From the NCBI RefSeq assembly GCF_937468385.1, contig NZ_CALBWS010000036.1, positions 1 to 57,618 on the forward strand: a stretch of 57,618 nt of DNA, written 5' to 3'. Positions 9,571 to 19,033 of this stretch are shown one piece after another. Every line of letters starts with the position of its first letter. Position 1 is the stretch's first letter. The notes beneath the pieces are model-generated. The model did not search any database. It was not told the origin of the DNA and saw nothing but the letters and a program-made list of their open reading frames with translations. Source of the stretch: Neobacillus rhizosphaerae. GTDB taxonomy: Bacteria > Bacillota > Bacilli > Bacillales > Cytobacillaceae. The position numbers and the translations under genes are program-made.

Positions 9571-10195
9571 TTATTGCTCCCTTATTAATTGGTATATCTG
9601 TGCAAAGTGTTTTATCAATCCAAAAATGGATATCCTTTAGATATTTTTGTTCGAAAAATGGCTCATTTGGAAAGACGTACAAGACTTCTCTCATATAATG
9701 AGTATTCATAAACGGCATCATTAAAAGACCTTTTAGCTGTATGATTAAATAGGGAATCGAATGGGGACGGAATTCATTCCATTCGAAGCCTCGTTCAAAT
9801 ATTTTTTGAAAATAGTATTTTTCTTTCAGAGAATACGTCGACATGATTTCCCTAACAACTTGCGAGTCTACCGACATTTCTCGATACACAAAACTGGTTA
9901 GCTGATTATTTTCACATTGATAATGAAGCAAATTGGCTACAATTCGCTTTAAACAATCTTTTGCCCCACGATCAATCGATGCGTAAATCTCCTCCATCTT
10001 GCCGATGTACTTTTCAAAAAAATACATAAAACAATATTCTAACAGACCTGTTTTATTATTAAAATGGTAGGCAATGGTTGCTGTATTGACTTTTGCTAAA
10101 CTGGCAATATCTCTGATAGACGTTCCCGAATACCCATTTGCATGAAACAATGAAATGGCGGCCTTAACAATTGCTTCTTTTGCATTATTCTTCAT
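9563..10195 (-). CDS. refZ: TetR-family regulator of FtsZ, RefZ
   Basis: 210-residue TetR-type protein. The helix-turn-helix is in the first 50 residues (GTSIRDIASLAKVNTATIAY), followed by KTGLLEYCF and a C-terminal all-helical domain without an obvious ligand signature. Position between ezrA and ytsP and the length match B. subtilis RefZ (YttP), a DNA-binding protein that influences Z-ring placement and chromosome capture at the onset of sporulation. A GGGGGAGAATCA ribosome site precedes the start. It is transcribed divergently from ytsP. Confidence 0.85.
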   Translation of the reverse strand: MKNNAKEAIVKAAISLFHANGYSGTSIRDIASLAKVNTATIAYHFNNKTGLLEYCFMYFFEKYIGKMEEIYASIDRGAKDCLKRIVANLLHYQCENNQLTSFVYREMSVDSQVVREIMSTYSLKEKYYFQKIFERGFEWNEFRPHSIPYLIIQLKGLLMMPFMNTHYMREVLYVFPNEPFFEQKYLKDIHFWIDKTLCTDIPINKGAIIK

Positions 10196-10352
10196 TGATT
10201 CTCCCCCTTCAGATAAATCCCGTAATCCCCTTTACATAATGATTCTTTGTGTCACCATTGATTCCTTTATGAAAATATCGACAAAGTATGCTCATTTTCT
10301 TCAATTTTTGATAAAATAAAATATAAAATTTAAGAAATAAAGGGGTATTAAC

Positions 10353-10835
10353 ATGTTTAACGTCGAAATGTACACCGGGAACCGGGAAAAAAATTATGAA
10401 TTAGTCAAAAAGCAATTGCATGCCCTGATACATGATGAGAAAAACCATATTGCGAATCTAAGTAATGCCGCTGCCCTGTTAAATCAATTTCTTGACCGCA
10501 TCAACTGGGTTGGATTTTATTTAATCGATTCCAATGGTGAACTTGTGCTTGGACCATTTCAAGGACTTCCTGCCTGTGTCCGTATTCCTGTTGGTAAGGG
10601 TGTGTGTGGCACAGCAGCTTTGAAACAAGAAACTGTACGTGTGCTAGATGTTAATCAGTTCCCTGGACACATCGCTTGTGACGCCGCCTCCCAGTCAGAA
10701 ATAGTCATTCCTCTCGTGAAAGACGGCCAATTACTCGGGGTATTAGATATTGATTCACCTGAAACAAACCGCTTTGATGAATTGGATCAACAGAAGCTCG
10801 AAGAATTTGCCACTTTACTTATAGAACATCTATAA
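10353..10835 (+). CDS. ytsP: GAF-domain free methionine-R-sulfoxide reductase
   Basis: 160 residues forming a single GAF domain. Three cysteines at 75, 85 and 109 show the spacing (10 and 24) of the fRMsr family, in GLPACVRIP, GVCGTAA and HIACDAAS. The enzyme reduces free L-methionine-(R)-S-oxide in the cytoplasm using a resolving disulfide and thioredoxin. The start ATG follows AAAGGGGTATTAAC. It ends in a strong bidirectional terminator that also serves dgcP on the opposite strand. Confidence 0.9.
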   Translation: MFNVEMYTGNREKNYELVKKQLHALIHDEKNHIANLSNAAALLNQFLDRINWVGFYLIDSNGELVLGPFQGLPACVRIPVGKGVCGTAALKQETVRVLDVNQFPGHIACDAASQSEIVIPLVKDGQLLGVLDIDSPETNRFDELDQQKLEEFATLLIEHL

Positions 10836-10878
10836 AGAAAACTCGCCAGTGTGAAGTGTCGACTGGCGAGTTTTCTTT
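10834..10878. terminator. Bidirectional terminator between ytsP and dgcP
   Basis: Perfect arms AAAGAAAACTCGCC and GGCGAGTTTTCTTT closing a stem-loop, with T-rich tails on both strands. The left arm overlaps the ytsP stop codon. The same 14-mer recurs at 44046, 47085 and 53982. Confidence 0.85.
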
Positions 10879-10893
10879 ATAATTTTCAAGTGG

Positions 10894-12342
10894 CTAACTT
10901 ACCTTAATATTATCTTCTTGGGTAACAACCTTGTTCTTTCCTGTCCCTTTTGCGAGATAGAGTGCTTCGTCTGCTCGTTTAAATAAATATTTATAAGAAT
11001 CTAGACTTTCTTTATTCCAATAGGAAACACCACATGACACGGTAATATGTGGGGTAGAGCTTGCAGATACTTTTTCCACTAATCTTTCAGCTATGGTTGT
11101 ACCAACATCTAAAGGTACCAATGGAAGATAAATAGCCAGTTCTTCCCCGCCCCACCGGGCGCCAACATCATTTCCACGGATGTTCCCTTTAATTAAATTG
11201 GCTACCTGTATAAGCAGTTCATCTCCGATTTGGTGCCCATAGGTATCATTGATTTCTTTAAAATTATCGATATCAATGAGAATAAACGTTCCTTCCTCAT
11301 CCTTTTTCATGGAGTTCTGAATTTTTTCATCCAAAAACTTGCGGGAATGGAGCTTAGTTAGATGATCAGTGATCACCAATTTTTCTAACTCCTCTCTTAA
11401 CATAGAGTTAGTTAGTGCTAATGATGAATGATGTAAAAGCGATTGAAGCAGCTTAAATGTTTCAAATGAGAAGAAATAAGGGGTTTGATGCATGATAATC
11501 GAAAAGCCCTTTAAATTCTCACTTTGTATCATCGGAATTGCGATTATGGAATGGAAACTTTTAATATTTTTAAAAGACGGGAGGGTTATATCTCCAATAA
11601 ATAACGGTTCGTTTCCTTTTTGTATTTTTTCTTTTATGTAGTCGATATAGATTCGTGCCTGTTTAGTAAAAAAATATGTAGTAGAACCTGGGAGTACTTT
11701 AATTGTTTCTTGATCTTGAGAAAATAGGAAAAAGCCAACCTCTTCGGCTTCAAAAGAAGAAATGATTTGTTCAGACATGAATGTCATGGTTTCAGCTAAA
11801 CGCAGGTTAGAATTTAACCGATGAGAGGTTTCGTTAATTAATTCCAAATCAGCAATTGCCCTTCTTGATTGCTGATAAAGCTGAGCATTTTCCAGCGCGC
11901 TTCCTGCACTTCCCGCCAATAAAGTAATAAATTCTACTTCCATATCGGGAAATTCAGCCGTATTCGGTGCGATTACCTGTAATACTCCATAAATTCCCTG
12001 CCTTCCCTTTAACGGGGCATAGAGAATTACATGCTTATCGACAATAGAATATTCAAATTGAACAATCCCCAGCACATAGGCATTAATGGCTGCAATATTT
12101 TCACCATCATACTCAAGATCAATTATCGGCAGGTCGCTGTGGCTATGAGTATCCTGTGACAAGAGTAAGTAATAGGAAAAATCAGGATATACCTCTTGAA
12201 GAGTTATAAATAATTCACCAATTAGAATATCCACATCCAATGAAGAATGAAATTTATTTGTTATATGAAATAATCTCTTATATTTATTTACTTCCAATAG
12301 GAAATCTCCTTCAAGATCATCCATTTTATCCACACCTAACAT
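10894..12342 (-). CDS. dgcP: GAF-GGDEF diguanylate cyclase
   Basis: About 482 residues: two GAF-like sensory regions (roughly 20-155 and 175-315), then a GGDEF domain with the active-site loop GGEEL at about 398-402. The inhibitory I-site RGND sits five residues before that loop, so the enzyme is probably catalytically active and product-inhibited by c-di-GMP. Position before rpsD matches B. subtilis DgcP (YtrP). The true start is uncertain: ATG codons at residues 1 and 7 have weak ribosome sites, whereas AAGGAGA lies eight bases before a TTG at 12297 (residue 16). Confidence 0.88.
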   Translation of the reverse strand: MLGVDKMDDLEGDFLLEVNKYKRLFHITNKFHSSLDVDILIGELFITLQEVYPDFSYYLLLSQDTHSHSDLPIIDLEYDGENIAAINAYVLGIVQFEYSIVDKHVILYAPLKGRQGIYGVLQVIAPNTAEFPDMEVEFITLLAGSAGSALENAQLYQQSRRAIADLELINETSHRLNSNLRLAETMTFMSEQIISSFEAEEVGFFLFSQDQETIKVLPGSTTYFFTKQARIYIDYIKEKIQKGNEPLFIGDITLPSFKNIKSFHSIIAIPMIQSENLKGFSIIMHQTPYFFSFETFKLLQSLLHHSSLALTNSMLREELEKLVITDHLTKLHSRKFLDEKIQNSMKKDEEGTFILIDIDNFKEINDTYGHQIGDELLIQVANLIKGNIRGNDVGARWGGEELAIYLPLVPLDVGTTIAERLVEKVSASSTPHITVSCGVSYWNKESLDSYKYLFKRADEALYLAKGTGKNKVVTQEDNIKVS

Positions 12343-12479
12343 TCATTCCAAATTTATACATCATATCCTAATTATAGATAAAAACATAGTACTTTTGAAG
12401 TGTTTTTTTAAAAATTTGTTAATCTTTCTAAATGATTTATTAATCTAATGGATAACAATGATAGATACCTTAAATATAC
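12343..12479. other. AT-rich spacer between dgcP and the rpsD promoter
   Basis: No open frame, hairpin or recognisable site stands out in these 137 bases; the dgcP promoter must lie here but no clear hexamers are visible. Confidence 0.4.
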
Positions 12480-12509
12480 TTGACTTAATAGGTATAAAAA
12501 TTATATAAT
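12480..12509 (+). promoter_or_regulatory. SigA-type promoter for rpsD
   Basis: TTGACT, an 18-bp spacer and a perfect TATAAT, about 205 bases before the rpsD start codon, leaving room for a long leader. Confidence 0.75.
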
Positions 12510-12519
12510 ACTCTTTGTG

Positions 12520-12712
12520 TAAAATATTGCAGCCTATGTGAACACTTTAATCGTCTCATTTTGTTCCTCATTAAAGCATCTTGCTTTAATTTGATGGTGC
12601 ATCTTGTAACCCTCTGCTGCTAGGGCGAAGGTGCATGAAAACAAAATGGCTACTAAAGAGTCTCATAACGGTTTTTATTTTACCAAAATAAAAACACGAA
12701 GGAGGAGTCATT
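12520..12712 (+). promoter_or_regulatory. Structured rpsD leader, probable S4 autoregulatory element
   Basis: The leader can fold: CATTTTGTT (from about 12557) pairs with AACAAAATG (about 12640), enclosing hairpins TTAAAGC/GCTTTAA and CCCT/AGGG, flanked by two GGTGCAT copies. In B. subtilis, S4 represses rpsD by binding such a leader. The match is by position and overall fold, not by alignment to a covariance model. Confidence 0.6.
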
Positions 12713-12713
12713 C

Positions 12714-13316
12714 ATGGCTCGTTATACCGGCCCAAGCTGGAAATTATCCCGTCGTCTTGGAATCTCTCTAAGCGGCACAGGTAAAGAAGTAGAAAAGCGT
12801 CCTTACGCTCCTGGACAACATGGTCCAAACCAACGTAAAAAGCTTTCTGAATACGGATTACAATTACAAGAAAAGCAAAAACTTCGTCATATGTACGGAG
12901 TAAATGAGCGTCAATTCCGTAACCTTTTTGTTAAAGCAGGCAAAATGAGCGGCGTTCACGGTGAAAACTTCATGATTCTTCTTGAATCACGTCTTGATAA
13001 CCTAGTTTACCGTTTAGGTCTTGCTCGCACTCGTCGTGGAGCTCGTCAGTTAGTTAACCACGGACACATTTTAGTTAATGGTTCTCGCGTAGATATTCCA
13101 TCATACCGTGTAGCTCCTGGTCAAACAATCAGCGTTCGTGAAAAATCACGTAACCTTGATGCGATTAAAGAAGCAATCGAAGTAACTAACTATATTCCAG
13201 ATTATGTTACTTTTGACGCTGACAAATTAGAAGGTACGTTCACTCGCTTACCTGAGCGTTCTGAACTTGCTGCTGAAATTAACGAAACATTTATCGTTGA
13301 GTACTACTCACGTTAA
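12714..13316 (+). CDS. rpsD: 30S ribosomal protein S4
   Basis: 200 residues, full length for Bacillus S4, opening with MARYTGPSWKLSRRLG and containing an S4 RNA-binding domain (LESRLDNLVYRLGLARTRR, about 90-110). It binds 16S rRNA early in small-subunit assembly and acts as its own translational repressor. GGAGGAG precedes the ATG. Codon choice is strongly biased, as expected for a highly expressed gene. In B. subtilis tyrS lies just beyond it; here that place is occupied by the azole-peptide island. Confidence 0.98.
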   Translation: MARYTGPSWKLSRRLGISLSGTGKEVEKRPYAPGQHGPNQRKKLSEYGLQLQEKQKLRHMYGVNERQFRNLFVKAGKMSGVHGENFMILLESRLDNLVYRLGLARTRRGARQLVNHGHILVNGSRVDIPSYRVAPGQTISVREKSRNLDAIKEAIEVTNYIPDYVTFDADKLEGTFTRLPERSELAAEINETFIVEYYSR

Positions 13317-13343
13317 TTGATTTGCTTATTAAATAGCAATCAC

Positions 13344-13387
13344 AAAAACCCTAGGAACTGCGTTATATCAACGCTTCTAGGGTTTTT
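13344..13387. terminator. Terminator after rpsD, usable on both strands
   Basis: AAAAACCCTAG / CTAGGGTTTTT arms around a long stem. It terminates rpsD and, read on the minus strand, also the azole-peptide operon ending at 13465. Confidence 0.85.
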
Positions 13388-13464
13388 CATTTTTACTTTG
13401 CTTAGTAGAATTTTGTATTAAATAGGATGTGGCATTTTTACCATACGCTTTACACTTGTCTCTC

Positions 13465-15051
13465 CTAGCTAAGCAACCTTCCTTTTAACCAGGCACGGGG
13501 ACGGTATGGACCGACCGGGATTTGGATTAGGCTTGTTTTTCCTTTCGAATCGATCCCGTAAAGTTCATCACATTGATTCGCGTCAAATCCTAATAGTGGG
13601 TGCCCTCCCATTCCTAAGGGACACGTTACCAAGAGCAATCGTTGTACTAGTATGCCTGCTTCCATTTGTTGAATGCGGTATCCTCTATATCCCAATTCCT
13701 TTTTGAGGTGTTCCTTATCTCCAACAACATGCAGGCAAAGCGGAACTTGAAACAGATTTACGTTGGGCATTGTTAATCCATATTGTAAAAACTCCCGAAA
13801 ATCCCCCTGAGTTATTCTCCGAAGTGCATGAGCGCTTTTGTCATAAGCGTAAGCACCATTTGGAACTCCCTCCACGTTATAAAAACTGCCGTATAAAGAA
13901 ACTCGGGTCTCAGCATTCCCGTGTCTGTCGTCAAGATCGTTCTGATACGGTAAGGAAAATGTCTCATTTAACAAAGTGGATAGTTGCGTTTGACTGACTT
14001 CACCTATCATAAAATCAATATCAGGAGAATGCCGCTCCCTGCAAACGGATGCAAGATCGTACGAAAAGCGCTCAGCAAAGGGAAGCAAGAGCATTTCCGA
14101 ATCTAAGGAAAGTTTCACACTACTATCTTTCTTTATCTTCACAAACGACTCTGTTGTTTCAAACATTGATGCTTCATTAAATTTCCTCAGCAGCGGATAA
14201 TCAATAACCCTCTTTGAACGGTTATAGGAAGCATGCTCCAATAGTGGCACTTCCCGACACAATTCAGTGGCAGAAACAATTTCCCCTCTATTATAATCGT
14301 CGTCAACACTAATGTTAGATGGATTAACCGATAATGGAATAACCGCATATACACTTTCATCCTGACTAGAAAGCCCAAGCAAATGATTAATAGACCTATC
14401 AAGAAATTGGTAGCATACCCGAGATGAAAACCCCATCGTATTGGCCACTTCTAAAGATTGCCCAATTAACACACCTGCATCTAGCCCTTGGAGCCTGTAG
14501 GAAAAATTATTGTATTTATAAAAATTTTTCCAAAAAAGTGTCGAGACAAAAATAGTACAGAAACAGTCAGAAAGATCACAGCTATTTCCAAGACTTCTTG
14601 ATAAGTAGGAATCATAATTTCCTTCTCGCAGCAAGAGGAGGCGGTGGTGAGCCGCATCGTAATGGTAAATTCCCATTGGTGCGTCCTTCAGCTTTACATA
14701 CACATATAATTCATTGGGATATAACGCCCCGCCAGAGGGTACAAATCTGCGGAATAACTGGGCATAGCTCACATCAGCTTTTTCCTTAGTGTCCTCGATT
14801 AAAGCGGATTGAGCGTATTGAGTAAGGCCGTATACATACCATAAGAAATGTCCCAGCTCCTTAAGACTGGGTTCCGTCTGAAATTCCCGTCCGCCCAGTG
14901 TTAATGGTACATCTGCGCTAAGTGGAACCTCTGGTAAGCCGCGGTAAAGTTTATAGGGCAGTGGTGCATCCTCCCAGTCCACTTGCCAATCTGGCGGAGC
15001 AACTTTTTCCGTATCAAAGTGAAGATGATGTACAAATGTTTCTAGCTCCAA
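13465..15051 (-). CDS. SagB-type FMN dehydrogenase of the azole-peptide cluster
   Basis: 528 residues, SagB/McbC-like nitroreductase-fold enzyme that oxidises azolines to azoles using FMN. The signature RRFVPSGGALYPNELYVYV is near residue 105; a second related half lies at about 375-520 (LYGSFYNVEGVPNGAYAYD), so the protein is a tandem SagB-like fusion. The start is TTG, preceded by GGAGGTTTAAGA. It is the last gene of a three-gene operon, 22 bases behind the YcaO gene. Together with the other two genes it matches the dehydrogenase of heterocycloanthracin-type clusters of Bacillus. No transporter or immunity gene follows. Confidence 0.88.
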   Translation of the reverse strand: MELETFVHHLHFDTEKVAPPDWQVDWEDAPLPYKLYRGLPEVPLSADVPLTLGGREFQTEPSLKELGHFLWYVYGLTQYAQSALIEDTKEKADVSYAQLFRRFVPSGGALYPNELYVYVKLKDAPMGIYHYDAAHHRLLLLREGNYDSYLSRSLGNSCDLSDCFCTIFVSTLFWKNFYKYNNFSYRLQGLDAGVLIGQSLEVANTMGFSSRVCYQFLDRSINHLLGLSSQDESVYAVIPLSVNPSNISVDDDYNRGEIVSATELCREVPLLEHASYNRSKRVIDYPLLRKFNEASMFETTESFVKIKKDSSVKLSLDSEMLLLPFAERFSYDLASVCRERHSPDIDFMIGEVSQTQLSTLLNETFSLPYQNDLDDRHGNAETRVSLYGSFYNVEGVPNGAYAYDKSAHALRRITQGDFREFLQYGLTMPNVNLFQVPLCLHVVGDKEHLKKELGYRGYRIQQMEAGILVQRLLLVTCPLGMGGHPLLGFDANQCDELYGIDSKGKTSLIQIPVGPYRPRAWLKGRLLS

Positions 15052-15073
15052 TCTTAAACCTCCTACTTTTCAA

Positions 15074-17014
15074 TTATGGGAATGGGTGGGGATAGGGATT
15101 AAGCTGTTCATACGATAATGGCTGTTTCATAAATCCAAGTTTCATTGGCACACTAAGGACCCTCTCCAGCCCTTTCACACGGGTCAGGTGATGTCCGAAT
15201 GTCATCGGTAACATACCAGGGATCAATACTTTCACACAGAATAATCCATTCCGTTTGGTTATCGGTGTCGTTTGGTCCACCACAATGACCTCCAGATCTA
15301 ACTCGCGGAACTTCTGAAGAATATCCTGAAGATCTTCCTTCAAATCAGTATTTGCAGGCGGCTCCTTGAATTCTTCTGCAAACGTACGTAATGGACGTTG
15401 ATCATCCAATAAAAAAGTCAGCCGTTCCTCTGCTTCTCGCAGCCCGTAGAGCAAACCATGATCCTCCATGGTACGGACTGCGAATGGATTCTGCAACATA
15501 TGTTGATATTTCTGCTGGTTAGCTTCCAATATTTCGTCATGCCTAACTATCATTCCCGCAAGCTCGTAAATTGCACTTTTAACTGCCCTTACAGGATCCG
15601 GGTTAGCTCCCGCTGCACAAATGAGATTTACACCCTTGGATCTTCTGTTTTTTGCCACTGCCCACACGCTTGGAATCGTATGTTCCATCGTCGAATTGAA
15701 AAAATGAAGGTCATATCCCGCCACCTCACGCATCCGGTCGACCATCAGCTGTAATTCTTTATCGTTTGCCGAACTAAGGTCAAGACGCGGAAGGGGGAGT
15801 TTTGCATACCAAGTTAACAAGAATGAATCTCGCTCGACAACCTCCATAATGGCATGGAAAATAGCTTCTTCTAAACTCCCCCCTAAGGCACATCCATTGG
15901 AGGTTTCATAAACAAATCCCTCTCCATACCCCAAACTGTAATAGGCGAGTAACTCCGGAACAAGTATTGGACGTTCTTGTAAAAACGAATAGCCCCAGAC
16001 CCAATTCATTGGGTCATCAGGATGAAACGGTTTAAACGGAAAATGCGGCTTTGTATATTGTTCCTTTTCATGCAACCCTACTCTTGCAGGATTTAGTGCA
16101 TTTTGCTTTAAATTATGATAACTATCACGAACTACCGTCCTTTTGCCTCGGGGCTCGACCCCGCAATATCGTTCCAACCCTTCTAAAATGGCAGTCAACT
16201 CACTCATTTCATAAGAATTAGACCGGCCAGCGACTCCCTCGTCTGCTTCAAATAACGGCATGTTCACTATAACATCAGCAAATGGCAGCGTGAAATCTTG
16301 CACTTTTCCATTCATGACACCTGTACGATAATCCAGATAGTCTTTGACTAGTACTGTTTTAAATTCATCCATCGAACGGCAGCGATAACCTCGGCCATTA
16401 AATTTAGGGCTAGATTCTAACCTAATTTGGGCTAATTCTGGTGTATCATCAGGTAACGGCCTGCAAATCGGGCACAAGGGATTAGGTAAGAAAAGGTGAC
16501 TAGAATTGGTTAACGTTCTTAGGTTCATAATGAACACTCTTTCTTCTAAATTGCTGGGTTCTCCTTGAAGAACTCTTTGAACTTCGTTACATATCAATTC
16601 TGCCATTTGAGATAGTCCCGTTCGTGATGCCCATGCATCTTGCATGACACCTTCTTCTGTTGCCACTTTTAGCTGAAGCTGCCACATTTCTTTCCGATCG
16701 GATCCAGCTATCAAGCGCCGTATGTCAGCACAGATAGAACATCCCGGTGTATCCGAGCGAACTAAAGGACCAATGATTCCCTCCCCAAATGAAACGAAAC
16801 CTCGAAGCCACGGGATACCAGTGTTCCTGTATTTTTCTTCCGCTTTTTGATGAATGGCCGGATTCCAGGCATCGTGCAACACCAAAGCTAATTCTGTTTC
16901 TTCGGGAACCTTTTCTAATAGGCTTTGACGCCTTACGAGATAATTGCCGGACAATTGATCAAAGACATAATCCGCTAATAAACCCTCTCCGTCAATGACA
17001 ATATGGGCGGCCAT
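15074..17014 (-). CDS. YcaO cyclodehydratase (fused C-D type) for thiazole/oxazole peptide
   Basis: 646 residues. The N-terminal part carries two CxxC pairs (Cys92/95 in GCSICADIRR and Cys181/184 in LCPICRP), typical of the zinc tetrathiolate of the fused E1-like region. The YcaO domain follows with the ATP-binding ILEGLERYCG at about 277-285 and NGCALGGSLEEAIFHAIMEV. The protein ends in NPYPHPFP, the Pro-rich C-terminus that distinguishes azoline-forming YcaO enzymes. It should use ATP to cyclise Cys (and perhaps Ser) of the precursor. Its ATG overlaps the TAA of the upstream gene by one base, so the two are translationally coupled. Confidence 0.92.
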   Translation of the reverse strand: MAAHIVIDGEGLLADYVFDQLSGNYLVRRQSLLEKVPEETELALVLHDAWNPAIHQKAEEKYRNTGIPWLRGFVSFGEGIIGPLVRSDTPGCSICADIRRLIAGSDRKEMWQLQLKVATEEGVMQDAWASRTGLSQMAELICNEVQRVLQGEPSNLEERVFIMNLRTLTNSSHLFLPNPLCPICRPLPDDTPELAQIRLESSPKFNGRGYRCRSMDEFKTVLVKDYLDYRTGVMNGKVQDFTLPFADVIVNMPLFEADEGVAGRSNSYEMSELTAILEGLERYCGVEPRGKRTVVRDSYHNLKQNALNPARVGLHEKEQYTKPHFPFKPFHPDDPMNWVWGYSFLQERPILVPELLAYYSLGYGEGFVYETSNGCALGGSLEEAIFHAIMEVVERDSFLLTWYAKLPLPRLDLSSANDKELQLMVDRMREVAGYDLHFFNSTMEHTIPSVWAVAKNRRSKGVNLICAAGANPDPVRAVKSAIYELAGMIVRHDEILEANQQKYQHMLQNPFAVRTMEDHGLLYGLREAEERLTFLLDDQRPLRTFAEEFKEPPANTDLKEDLQDILQKFRELDLEVIVVDQTTPITKRNGLFCVKVLIPGMLPMTFGHHLTRVKGLERVLSVPMKLGFMKQPLSYEQLNPYPHPFP

Positions 17015-18960
17015 TAGGATTCCTCCTCTCGAACCTGCACACCATACACCCCTGCCAATTCCTGTTTTAAAAAAGGCTCAAACGCAAGATCATAAACGAA
17101 TAGGCGTTTGCTGTTCTGGTTCAAGACCTGAACGGAAGATTGTAATAGCTCCAATTGTGTTATCTCTTCACAAGAAGGGATTTCGAGTTTAAATTCCCTT
17201 TCTTTCAAAAAAACAGCTGACTCCGATATCCTTTCGGTTGCATGCACCTGATTTTGTTTATCCAAAAGCGCTTGTTGTAATGCACTCCGTAAAGCCAACG
17301 TAATATTTAAACCTGTACTTGTATACCGACGCCCCTGCGACTTTACCCATATTACAGGGAAGCCTAGTATTTCATTATCTAAACCGATGGTCGGTGCACC
17401 ATTTAAGGTAGTCAGGGCATTTAAATAAAATCTGCAGCGTTGATCTTCAATTTCTCCCAGTTGTACGCGAAAAACAGGATTCAGTAGATCGTCCTTTTTA
17501 TTTCTCAATTCTTTTTCTAAATAGGCTTGCAAGCCGCGACAAACTGCCTCTTCGACTGTTTCCCCTGCACCAATGCCGATCAAACCCTCTGGTATGTTTT
17601 CACCAGCCTTATCTTTTTGATCACTACATTCCTTGACCATTTGTGAAACATACATTTCAATACCAGTCAGTCCCGCTTCCCTCTTTGCCTCCTCATGCGT
17701 AAAACCCGAACAGACAACCTCTGGCAGGAGGTCTGCCGGTCCCTCTGACACTGGATTAGCCGCTTGAACATAGCACTGTGAAAGAGGAAGCTGTTTCAAG
17801 TTTCGCTCCTCCCAGGTATGGAAAATTCCTGTTTCTTCCGAAGTTAATAGACTGAAATATTCCAAGAGGTTACTCGAAGGTTCGTTTTTACTCTTTTCTT
17901 GCTTTATCCTTACATCAAGATCTTCCACCAGTCCAGAAGAGACACTTTTATTTGCAACCAATGGGTGTGTGATGTATGAAATCCAGTCTCCTTCCAGCGT
18001 TTCAAGATCAAGTTTGTAAATTTGGTTACTCTGATTTGACCCTGCAATTCCTGTAGCCTTCTTAAAAAATTCGAATACGGTGACATTAGCGAGAATGGCT
18101 CCGGCAGTTGTAGAGAAAGATTGCGGCTGCCGATCTAATTGCAATAAAGATTGATGGATTCGGCGCCATGCTGACTCCCAGCATCCCTCTGATTCCGGAT
18201 GAACCAATGGACCAGCAAGCCCTACTTGGTCTAAACATATGGCAGGAAAAAATCCTTTCCTTTGCTCTTTGCAAATCATATTCAGATTCCTAAGTTCTTT
18301 TACATTTCCATCCTGAGAGACATATAGAATCCAATCATATGGATGCAAAGCTTCTTGCCAAAAACTCCTTCCGTCACTTTTTTCAATTGGTACCTGCTCA
18401 ACCTCCACCTCAGAGTCATCATTGTAGGCATTGCGTACTAACTCATTTATCCGCAATTGATTTGTAGCTACTGATTCTGTCACCATGAAATGGAATTTTG
18501 GCAATCCCGATTCAATTAATGCGGCAGCCAATGAAACCATTAAGGATCCAGAACCGATAGCCAGAACTTTAGCTTGACGGTATTCTTGAAAATGGTACGC
18601 ACCAGAATCTACAAAATTCTCGATAAATTCAATTTGTGAAGCATACTTTTCTAGGACTTTTGGGTTTAAATCATGTGTCCTATCTTGGCTAACATCTCGA
18701 ACAAAGCCATTCTTGTACAACGTTTCTCCAATCTCATATACCCTGTTGCGATACGGCGCCGTTAATCCCTCTGTTAAATCTCCCAATGATTGCTCCCCGT
18801 TAAACATCGGCACTAATTTTTCAATCCATTGGTAAATCGTATTTCCTTCCATTCGGAATGAACTTAAGTTATTTCTAAAATACACACCACCCTTTGGATC
18901 TGGCAGATAAAATGAATCCCTTTTGACCTTCAAACGTGTGGACGAGTTAAGTTTTGTCAT
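17014..18960 (-). CDS. Ocin-ThiF-like leader-peptide binding protein (F protein)
   Basis: 648 residues, resembling the family named putative thiazole-containing bacteriocin maturation protein. An N-terminal winged-helix-like region (1-125) would bind the leader peptide; a degenerate ThiF Rossmann motif follows (VLAIGSGSLMVSLAAALIESG, Gly136 onward). In the heterocycloanthracin system the equivalent F protein brings the precursor to the YcaO enzyme and is required for cyclisation. AAGGAGGAGCTGA precedes the ATG. It is first in the operon, followed by a one-base overlap with the YcaO gene. Function is inferred from family and context. Confidence 0.85.
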   Translation of the reverse strand: MTKLNSSTRLKVKRDSFYLPDPKGGVYFRNNLSSFRMEGNTIYQWIEKLVPMFNGEQSLGDLTEGLTAPYRNRVYEIGETLYKNGFVRDVSQDRTHDLNPKVLEKYASQIEFIENFVDSGAYHFQEYRQAKVLAIGSGSLMVSLAAALIESGLPKFHFMVTESVATNQLRINELVRNAYNDDSEVEVEQVPIEKSDGRSFWQEALHPYDWILYVSQDGNVKELRNLNMICKEQRKGFFPAICLDQVGLAGPLVHPESEGCWESAWRRIHQSLLQLDRQPQSFSTTAGAILANVTVFEFFKKATGIAGSNQSNQIYKLDLETLEGDWISYITHPLVANKSVSSGLVEDLDVRIKQEKSKNEPSSNLLEYFSLLTSEETGIFHTWEERNLKQLPLSQCYVQAANPVSEGPADLLPEVVCSGFTHEEAKREAGLTGIEMYVSQMVKECSDQKDKAGENIPEGLIGIGAGETVEEAVCRGLQAYLEKELRNKKDDLLNPVFRVQLGEIEDQRCRFYLNALTTLNGAPTIGLDNEILGFPVIWVKSQGRRYTSTGLNITLALRSALQQALLDKQNQVHATERISESAVFLKEREFKLEIPSCEEITQLELLQSSVQVLNQNSKRLFVYDLAFEPFLKQELAGVYGVQVREEES

Positions 18961-19033
18961 TCAGCTCCTCCTTAATTCAAATCAATCCTAATTATGCACT
19001 ATCATTTTATGTACATTTATTTGTCCATTATGA

